This document shows, piece by piece, positions 25,023 to 30,122 of a stretch of DNA of 30,122 bases. This stretch comes from Cryomorphaceae bacterium (lineage in GTDB: Bacteria > Bacteroidota > Bacteroidia > Flavobacteriales > Schleiferiaceae). Below the pieces are notes generated by a model. The model was not told the DNA's origin. It was given only the letters and a program-made list of their open reading frames with translations, and ran no database searches. A program made the position numbers and the translations under genes. Location of the stretch: NCBI GenBank assembly GCA_022565745.1, contig JAIUMB010000005.1, positions 1-30,122 on the forward strand, given 5' to 3'. How positions within the stretch are numbered: the stretch's first letter is position 1; each line of letters starts with the position of its first letter.

Positions 25023-25030
25023 CAAAGTTA
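25023..25030 (-). promoter_or_regulatory. Candidate -7 box for the cytochrome peroxidase gene
   Basis: TAACTTTG on the minus strand matches TAnnTTTG and lies 66 nt before the ATG at 24956. No -33 TTG at the right distance. Confidence 0.4.
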
Positions 25031-25145
25031 CAAAACAAACCTTAATTATTGTGCTGGTGCATAGGAATGTGCTAATGGTTACATTTTAAACACTATTTTC
25101 GCGCTACATATGATTTGTGTCAATTTTAAATTCCAAAATCTTCAC

Positions 25146-26996
25146 ATGAGATTTGCTCTTTATATTTTAGGAAGTTTTGCTTTTTTATGGGGTTGTCAAC
25201 CTTCGGAAACCCATGAAAAAATTAAAGAAGAACCTTTGCCCATGGATGTTCACAGCAGTTACCAAAACAGCAACGCACGTGTTAAGCACCTTTCACTTGA
25301 CTTAAGTGCCGACTTTGACAATCACACTTTAAGTGGCACGGCTACTTGGACGGTGGAGTCTAATGGCGCAGATGCCTTGTATTTGGATACGCGAGGTTTA
25401 GATGTCCATTCGGTTACAAATGAGCATGGAGACGTATTGCCGTTTTCTTTTTCTGAAGAAGATAGTGTGCTTGGTCGTGCTTTATTAATTGGGAATATAC
25501 GCGATGTAGAACAAGTAAGTATTGCTTACACGACATCATCGGACGCGGAAGCCATTCAGTGGCTGGAGCCGCAGGGTCGCTCGCCATTTATGTTTACCCA
25601 ATCTCAGGCCATACTTGCCAGAACGTGGATTCCTTGTCCGGATAGTCCCGGCTGGCGCTTTACTTACAGTGCTACCATTCGCGTTCCCCAGCACTTGATG
25701 GCATTGATGAGTGCCGAAAATCCTACCAAGAAAAGTGATGACGGAATCTATCACTTTCAGATGAAGCAAAGCATCCCATCTTACCTCATGGCACTGGCCA
25801 TTGGTGATGTAGCCTTTGCTCCTCTTAGTGAACGAGCTGGTGTTTACGCTGAAGCCGATATTTTGGAGGCTGCAGCTTGGGAGTTTGCAGAAACAGAAGA
25901 GATGATTGTTGCTGCTGAAGCGCTTTACGGTCCTTATGAATGGGAGCGTTACGATATCTTGGTACTTCCAGCTAGCTTCCCCTTTGGTGGAATGGAAAAT
26001 CCCCGTTTGACCTTTGCCACACCTACCATTATTGCCGGTGATCGCTCTTTAACTGCGCTAATTGCTCACGAGCTTGCTCACTCGTGGTCGGGTAATTTGG
26101 TGACCAATGCCACTTGGAACGACTTCTGGATCAATGAAGGATTTACGGTTTATTTCGAACACCGCATCATGGAGGCTGTGTATGGAAGTAGTTATAGTGA
26201 GATGCTCTCCGCTTTGTCTCGCACCGACGTTATAGAGGAAGTGGAGGACTTTATGAATAGCAGACCCGAGGATACGAGACTTAAGCTCGACCTTACCGGC
26301 AGAAATCCCGATGATGGCGTCAGCAGAATCGCCTACGACAAAGGCTATTTCTTTCTTCGATTGGTAGAAGAAACCGTTGGAAGAGAAGCTTTTGATGCGT
26401 TCTTAAAAGCGTATTTTAATGCCCATCGCTTTGGGGTAATGACCACCGAACGCTTCCTCGATTATTTGAAAGCCAATTTGCTTAACGAAGCACAGTGGGA
26501 GGAGATCGGTGTTGATGAATGGGTATATGGCAAGGGCTTACCCGATAACATGCCTCAGGTTGAAAGTACGCGATTTGCTGTGGTCGACCAGGCTGTTGTT
26601 CGTGCACTCAACGGCGAAAAACCTGAAGGCACAGAAGAATGGACCACGCACGAATGGTTGCGGTTCATCCAAGGTGTACACGCACAGTTGGATTCTGATG
26701 GCCGAAATACAGTTGCCCAGATTGACCAGTGGTTTGGCTTTTCTGAGTCGGGCAACAGCGAAATACTTGCCGCGTGGTGGCAACCAGTTATCGCGCACAA
26801 ATTCACTGAAGCATATCCGCAAATGGAGCGATTCCTCATCGACGTAGGTCGCCGAAAGTTTTTAACGCCAACCTATAGAGCGCTTAAGGAAACAGGTCAA
26901 GTCGAAGTGGCACGAAATATTTACGATAAAGCCAGACCCAATTACCACGCTGTAAGCAGACAAACAATGGATTTGCTTTTGGGGTTTGGGGGGTGA
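25146..26996 (+). CDS. M1-family zinc aminopeptidase, LTA4H-like, lipoprotein
   Basis: It removes N-terminal residues from peptides, probably outside the cytoplasm: the signal ends in LWGC (Cys17), a lipobox, so it is likely anchored in the envelope. The 616 residues follow the leukotriene-A4-hydrolase/aminopeptidase B branch: an N-terminal beta domain, WIPCPDSPGWRFTYSA (161-176), the exopeptidase motif GGMEN (281-285), the zinc site HELAH (308-312) with Glu331 in INEGFT, and the helical C-terminal domain of that branch (about 480-616). Catalytic residues are intact. The coding region ends in GGG TTT GGG GGG TGA, and the repeat array starts inside this stop codon. The 5' start at MRFALYILG was chosen because it begins the signal. 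Confidence 0.94.
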   Translation: MRFALYILGSFAFLWGCQPSETHEKIKEEPLPMDVHSSYQNSNARVKHLSLDLSADFDNHTLSGTATWTVESNGADALYLDTRGLDVHSVTNEHGDVLPFSFSEEDSVLGRALLIGNIRDVEQVSIAYTTSSDAEAIQWLEPQGRSPFMFTQSQAILARTWIPCPDSPGWRFTYSATIRVPQHLMALMSAENPTKKSDDGIYHFQMKQSIPSYLMALAIGDVAFAPLSERAGVYAEADILEAAAWEFAETEEMIVAAEALYGPYEWERYDILVLPASFPFGGMENPRLTFATPTIIAGDRSLTALIAHELAHSWSGNLVTNATWNDFWINEGFTVYFEHRIMEAVYGSSYSEMLSALSRTDVIEEVEDFMNSRPEDTRLKLDLTGRNPDDGVSRIAYDKGYFFLRLVEETVGREAFDAFLKAYFNAHRFGVMTTERFLDYLKANLLNEAQWEEIGVDEWVYGKGLPDNMPQVESTRFAVVDQAVVRALNGEKPEGTEEWTTHEWLRFIQGVHAQLDSDGRNTVAQIDQWFGFSESGNSEILAAWWQPVIAHKFTEAYPQMERFLIDVGRRKFLTPTYRALKETGQVEVARNIYDKARPNYHAVSRQTMDLLLGFGG

Positions 26997-27129
26997 CGAT
27001 GACGATGACGATGACAATGACAATGACAATGACGATGACGATGACGATGACAATGACGATGACAATGACAATGACAATGACAATGACAATGACAATGACG
27101 ATGACGAAGACGAAGACGAAGACGATGAC
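26995..27129. repeat. Tandem array of 22 GACNNN hexamers
   Basis: The unit GACGAT alternates with GACAAT, with three GACGAA near the end. All 22 copies are in exact 6-bp register and followed by another GAC. The first GA belongs to the TGA stop of the M1 peptidase. All three plus-strand frames except the peptidase's own are free of stops through the array. This and the following repeats fill the 372-bp gap between the M1 peptidase and redoxin genes. Confidence 0.97.
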
Positions 27130-27187
27130 TCACGAAAGTACAGGTATTAGACGTATCAGTATGTTAACAGCAAAGTCTTAGTCAAAG
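27128..27187. repeat. 60-bp module, copy A
   Basis: It begins ACTCACGAAAGTACAG and ends with GTCTTA and GTCAAA hexamers plus a G. It is 56/60 identical to copy B; the last 38 bases are identical and all four differences are in the first 19 bases. It contains a GTTAAC palindrome. Confidence 0.95.
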
Positions 27188-27216
27188 ACGATGACGATGA
27201 CTATGACGATGACGAA
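27187..27216. repeat. Short array of 5 GACNNN hexamers
   Basis: GACGAT, GACGAT, GACTAT, GACGAT, GACGAA. It follows directly on the GTC-type hexamers of copy A and precedes copy B, a second, shorter version of the left array. Confidence 0.95.
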
Positions 27217-27217
27217 T

Positions 27218-27277
27218 ACTCACTAATGTACAGTTTTTAGACGTATCAGTATGTTAACAGCAAAGTCTTAGTCAAAG
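27218..27277. repeat. 60-bp module, copy B
   Basis: The second copy of the module begins ACTCACTAATGTACAG. It differs from copy A at four positions and runs straight into the GTCAAA array. Confidence 0.95.
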
Positions 27278-27342
27278 TCAAAGTCAAAGTCAAAGTCAAA
27301 GTCAAAGTCAAAGTCAAAGTCAAAGTCAAAGTCAAAGTCAAA
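27265..27342. repeat. Tandem array of 13 GTCNNN hexamers
   Basis: One GTCTTA followed by twelve identical GTCAAA units. On the minus strand these read TTTGAC, i.e. TGACTT, so GAC occurs every 6 bp on the opposite strand from the left array. The array ends 26 bp before the redoxin start codon. No TAnnTTTG promoter box is visible in this region. Confidence 0.97.
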
Positions 27343-27368
27343 ACAAAAACAAATAAACAATCAACACT

Positions 27369-27986
27369 ATGAACCTTTTTATCACTTCTTTACTGACTTG
27401 GTCAATCTTATTGATGTCACCAAGCAATACGTTACCTGAGATACAACCCGGAGATGTTGCGCCGATGGCGGATAAGGCCATGTTGGACGTGGTGTCTGAG
27501 TCAACCCAGAGCTTGAATGACTTGGTTGGTGAAAATGGCTTGGTGGTTATTTTCACGTCCAATACCTGTCCGTACGTCATTGCTTGGGAGCATACCTATC
27601 CAGAGATTAGTACAGAAGCCAAACGTTTGAAAATGGGTGCCGTGCTTATCAATTCCAACGAAGCTTTCCGTGGAAACCAAGACACACCAGAATCCATGCG
27701 TCAAAAAGCAGAAGAAGGCAACTATAACATGCCTTACCTCATTGATGAACATCATAAAGTGGCAGATGCTTTTGGGGCAAAGACTACACCGCATGTTTTT
27801 CTGTTTGACGGCGAAATGACATTGGTGTATAAGGGCGCCATTGATGATCGCTACGATGGAGGAAAGAAGGAGGAGCCCGAAGCCAATTGGTTGATCGACG
27901 CCATGAAGAACGCTGCTGATGGACAAAACATTGAACCCTCAACAACCCGTCAAATCGGCTGCAGTATTAAGCGTATTAAGAAGTAG
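27369..27986 (+). CDS. Exported thioredoxin-fold (redoxin) protein with incomplete CxxC
   Basis: The product has 205 residues with a likely signal peptide over 1-22. The thioredoxin fold is clear: GLVVIFTSNTCPYV around the active site (64-68 = S-N-T-C-P), a long helix, AVLINSNEAF, then DAFGAKTTPHVFLFD with the cis-Pro141 motif. Relatives usually have CxxCP; here the first Cys is Ser64 and only Cys67 remains. A second Cys lies near the C-terminus (Cys198 in IGCSIK, a motif typical of this group), which could act with Cys67. The redox role is therefore likely but the mechanism is unusual. The gene lies 15 bp before yigZ. Its own promoter was not recognised; expression may come by read-through from the M1 gene across the repeats. 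Confidence 0.85.
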   Translation: MNLFITSLLTWSILLMSPSNTLPEIQPGDVAPMADKAMLDVVSESTQSLNDLVGENGLVVIFTSNTCPYVIAWEHTYPEISTEAKRLKMGAVLINSNEAFRGNQDTPESMRQKAEEGNYNMPYLIDEHHKVADAFGAKTTPHVFLFDGEMTLVYKGAIDDRYDGGKKEEPEANWLIDAMKNAADGQNIEPSTTRQIGCSIKRIKK

Positions 27987-28001
27987 CAGAAGCTGAAAAC
28001 G

Positions 28002-28589
28002 ATGGATGATCGTTTCCGGGTATTGACCACTGAAGGCCGTGGAGATTATCGCGAAAAGGGCTCGAAATTCTTGGCCTTTGCTTTTCCGGTAAGCCATTCT
28101 GATGAGGTAGATACATTCATTGCAGCTCTCAAGTCACAGCACCCCAAAGCACGTCATTTTTGTTATGCCTACCGCATAGACGATGATGAATGGCGTGCAA
28201 ACGACGACGGCGAACCCAGACACAGCGCCGGTACGCCTATCTTTCGTCAAATTCAATCCGCCGAACTCTATCGTACGGCAGTGGTGGTGATACGGTATTT
28301 TGGAGGAACCAAACTCGGTGTATCGGGCTTGATTAACGCCTATGAAACGGCTGCGGCTGAAGCCTTAAGCAAAGCCGCTTCTAAAACGACCTTTCCTACG
28401 GTTATTCATAGTTACACCGTGAGTTACGCCATTTACAACCGACTGATGCAGTTGTTGTCGGAATACGATGCGGAAATCATACATCAAAATATGGCCGAAA
28501 ATGTCGACCTAACCCTCCGAATACGTACTACACAATCGGAGATGTTTTCAAATTTAATGGATCCTTTGTTGAAGGGGTCAGGGTCGTAG
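28002..28589 (+). CDS. YigZ/IMPACT-family protein (UPF0029)
   Basis: The product has 195 residues. Hallmarks of the family in order: KGSKFLAFAFPV near the N-terminus, HPKARHFCYAYRI, the DDGEPRHSAGTPIF motif (DGEPxGTAGxP type), and VVVIRYFGGTKLGVSGLINAYETAAAEAL, followed by the DUF1949-like C-terminal domain. Eukaryotic IMPACT regulates translation through GCN1; the bacterial role is not known, with nucleic acid binding proposed. It starts 15 bp after the redoxin gene in the same direction and is probably co-transcribed. The stop codon forms the base of a hairpin shared with the convergent arginine decarboxylase. Confidence 0.92.
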   Translation: MDDRFRVLTTEGRGDYREKGSKFLAFAFPVSHSDEVDTFIAALKSQHPKARHFCYAYRIDDDEWRANDDGEPRHSAGTPIFRQIQSAELYRTAVVVIRYFGGTKLGVSGLINAYETAAAEALSKAASKTTFPTVIHSYTVSYAIYNRLMQLLSEYDAEIIHQNMAENVDLTLRIRTTQSEMFSNLMDPLLKGSGS

Positions 28590-28612
28590 ATATAGCGCAT
28601 GCGCTGTATCTA
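28587..28612. terminator. Hairpin filling the gap between convergent yigZ-type and arginine decarboxylase genes
   Basis: Two 11-nt arms, TAGATATAGCG and CGCTGTATCTA, pair around a CATG loop with one T-G pair. The core AGCGCATGCGCT is a perfect palindrome. It begins at the yigZ-type stop codon and ends exactly before the decarboxylase stop (28613-28615). It lacks a T-tract, so it may act as an RNA-stabilising or weak terminator for both strands. Confidence 0.55.
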
Positions 28613-30010
28613 CTAGGTATATCCTAAAATCTTCAACATGCTTTTATAACTCTGCTCTTTGGCAAAGAGTCGGGTGCGAATCTCACCATCTTCATCCCTG
28701 TCGATAACCACATGCTTAGGTGCGGGTGTCAAACAGTGCTGAATACCGCCGTAACCACCGATGCTTTCTTGGTAAGCTCCGGTGTGAAAAAATCCGATAT
28801 ACTGAGGTTCATTGCGGCTGTATTTGGGTAGGTAAATGGCATTAGAGTGCTGCTCACTGTTGTAGTAATCGTCGCTGTCGCAAGTCAATCCACCAAGAAG
28901 TACGCGCTCATACTCTTTTTCCCAGTTGTTGATGGCCAAGAGAATAAATCGCTTGTTGATGGCCCAGCTATCGGGCAAGGCCGTCATGAAACTACCGTCA
29001 ATCATATTCCAGGCTTCACGGTCGTTTTGCTTTTTTTGTCCGATAATAGAAAACAAGGTTGCCCCGCTTTCGCCAACGGTATAAGAGCCGAATTCTGTGA
29101 AAATATGTGGTTCACGAACGTTAGCGGCTTCACAGGTTTGCTTAACTTGCGCAATGATCTCCTCGGCCATGTAGTCGTAGTCGTAATCGTAACCAAGTGA
29201 GTTTTTTATAGGAAATCCGCCGCCAATATTCAGTGAGTCTAAAGACGGACAAATCTTTTTTAACTCCACATACACGTTCACACATTTGAGCAATTCACTC
29301 CAGTAATAGGCATTGTCTCGTATGCCTGTATTGATGAAAAAATGCAGCATTTTTAGCTCAAAGTGAGGGTTATTCTCGATTTCCTCACGGTAAAATGGCA
29401 CAATGTCTTTATATCCAATACCCAATCGACTGGTATAAAACTCAAATTTAGGCTCTTCTTCAGAAGCAATGCGAATACCAATTTTCATGGGGTCTTTGGT
29501 TAGACCTTCGTATTTTTTGAGTTCAGCTTTGTTGTCAACCATCGGAATCACGTTGGTATAGCCGTTGTTGATTAATCGTCCAATGTTTTCAATGTATTGA
29601 GGGCGCTTGTATCCGTTGCAAATGATGTAATTCTTCGGGGTAATCTTCCCTTCTTCGGCCATGGCTTCAACAATATTGATGTCAAAGGCCGAACTGGTTT
29701 CAATGTGGATGTCATTTTTCAATGCTTCCTCTATGACAAACTGAAAGTGTGAACTCTTTGTGCAATAACAATAATGATACTTTCCTCTATAGCCTACTTT
29801 GGCCATAGCCACGTTAAACATGGTTCGTGCACGTTGAATTTGTTCAGAAATTTTGGGGAGATATGTCACCTTTAACGGGGTGCCGTATTGCTTAATGATG
29901 TCCATCAGGTTGATGCCGTTCCAGAGAAGCTCATTGTCTTCTTCTAAATCGAATTCCTTTTGTGGCCAGTCAAATGTTTGCTCGATTAGGTCGATATATC
30001 TATTGCGCAT
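28613..30010 (-). CDS. Arginine decarboxylase, PLP fold type III, flavobacterial type
   Basis: It is predicted to decarboxylate arginine to agmatine, the first step of a polyamine route, in the cytoplasm. The 465 residues form an alanine-racemase-like barrel, with PLP-binding Lys85 in YCYCTKSSHF, HIETSSAFDINI near 101-112, GGGFPIKN in the middle, and the C-terminal CDSDD and GAYQESIGGYGG motifs of the group IV decarboxylases. It is much shorter than E. coli SpeA (about 660) and lacks its extra domains; this compact form is commonly labelled arginine decarboxylase in Flavobacteriia, by memory. Ornithine or diaminopimelate as substrates are less likely but not excluded. It has a good -7 box upstream. 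Confidence 0.85.
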   Translation of the reverse strand: MRNRYIDLIEQTFDWPQKEFDLEEDNELLWNGINLMDIIKQYGTPLKVTYLPKISEQIQRARTMFNVAMAKVGYRGKYHYCYCTKSSHFQFVIEEALKNDIHIETSSAFDINIVEAMAEEGKITPKNYIICNGYKRPQYIENIGRLINNGYTNVIPMVDNKAELKKYEGLTKDPMKIGIRIASEEEPKFEFYTSRLGIGYKDIVPFYREEIENNPHFELKMLHFFINTGIRDNAYYWSELLKCVNVYVELKKICPSLDSLNIGGGFPIKNSLGYDYDYDYMAEEIIAQVKQTCEAANVREPHIFTEFGSYTVGESGATLFSIIGQKKQNDREAWNMIDGSFMTALPDSWAINKRFILLAINNWEKEYERVLLGGLTCDSDDYYNSEQHSNAIYLPKYSRNEPQYIGFFHTGAYQESIGGYGGIQHCLTPAPKHVVIDRDEDGEIRTRLFAKEQSYKSMLKILGYT

Positions 30011-30029
30011 GATGATGAATTTTGTGTGG

Positions 30030-30037
30030 CAAAGATA
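30030..30037 (-). promoter_or_regulatory. Candidate -7 box for the arginine decarboxylase gene
   Basis: TATCTTTG on the minus strand, followed by C, matches TAnnTTTG and lies 19 nt before the ATG. The -33 element is not clear; a GTTG occurs about 25 nt further upstream. Confidence 0.55.
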
Positions 30038-30122
30038 TAGATGAACATGATTGTCGCATATCCAACTTTGTTAAATCTAAAAAAAACATAGGAACTAGTT
30101 TGTTTGGATGAGTAATTTTTCC

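Noticed and set aside
26993..27181. Open frames through the hexamer array (Met-Thr, Ser-Leu, His-Arg repeats on both strands)
   Set aside because: A 6-bp repeat without stop codons keeps frames open automatically; no start context, no complexity and no recognisable protein.
26995..27342. CRISPR array
   Set aside because: Units are 6 bp without unique spacers, and the 60-bp module occurs only twice; no cas genes in the window.

Overview
The window looks like chromosomal DNA of a member of the Bacteroidota, most likely Flavobacteriales. Three things point there: no Shine-Dalgarno motifs before starts, promoter-like TAnnTTTG boxes before many genes (the Bacteroidota -7 element), and a typical gene set (mevalonate-pathway GHMP enzymes, class III-fold arginine decarboxylase, LTA4H-like M1 peptidase, Skp/OmpH, many small barrels and lipoproteins). 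I call 28 protein genes. I found no tRNA, rRNA, CRISPR array, transposase, integrase or phage gene. The gene content is mostly housekeeping; the unusual material lies between genes.

Layout. 1-2.0 kb: sbcD (-), then a cluster of CGCAGAG-type palindromic repeats, then a secreted NTF2-like gene (+) ending in a strong terminator. 2.0-5.0 kb (-): a small outer-membrane barrel with an apparent 1-nt frameshift in its signal peptide, and a two-gene unit of LexA-like XRE/S24 regulator followed by a GT-C-like membrane protein. 5.1-10.8 kb (+): a queD/PTPS-like gene, then fabD, mvaD, mevalonate kinase, a UbiA prenyltransferase and an unpaired sensor kinase, closed by a terminator. 10.9-14.9 kb (-): a very acidic small lipoprotein, glycyl-tRNA synthetase and a TonB-dependent receptor. 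15.1-16.2 kb (+): dprA. 16.2-19.3 kb (-): an M48 metalloprotease followed by a barrel-like protein. 19.6-21.6 kb (+): ruvB overlapping queG. 21.6-25.0 kb (-): a lipoprotein, Skp/OmpH, acyl-CoA-binding protein, an LPP20-like lipoprotein and a di-heme cytochrome c peroxidase. 25.1-28.6 kb (+): M1 aminopeptidase, a 372-bp repeat-filled gap, a thioredoxin-fold protein and a YigZ/IMPACT protein. 28.6-30.0 kb (-): arginine decarboxylase.

How genes work together. fabD-mvaD-mvk-ubiA form a lipid/isoprenoid unit (fatty acid initiation, IPP synthesis, prenyl transfer) with a sensor kinase at its end. The queD-like gene and queG could serve queuosine synthesis at its two ends. ruvB, dprA and sbcD all act in DNA recombination or repair but are not in one operon. 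Skp/OmpH, the M48 protease, the barrels and the TonB receptor belong to envelope biogenesis and transport.

Most notable non-coding structure: between the M1 peptidase stop codon and the redoxin start, almost the whole gap consists of hexamer arrays. They read GACNNN on the left and GTCNNN on the right of a duplicated core, so every unit is TGACNN in one orientation or the other. The left array begins inside the peptidase stop codon, right after a run of six G.
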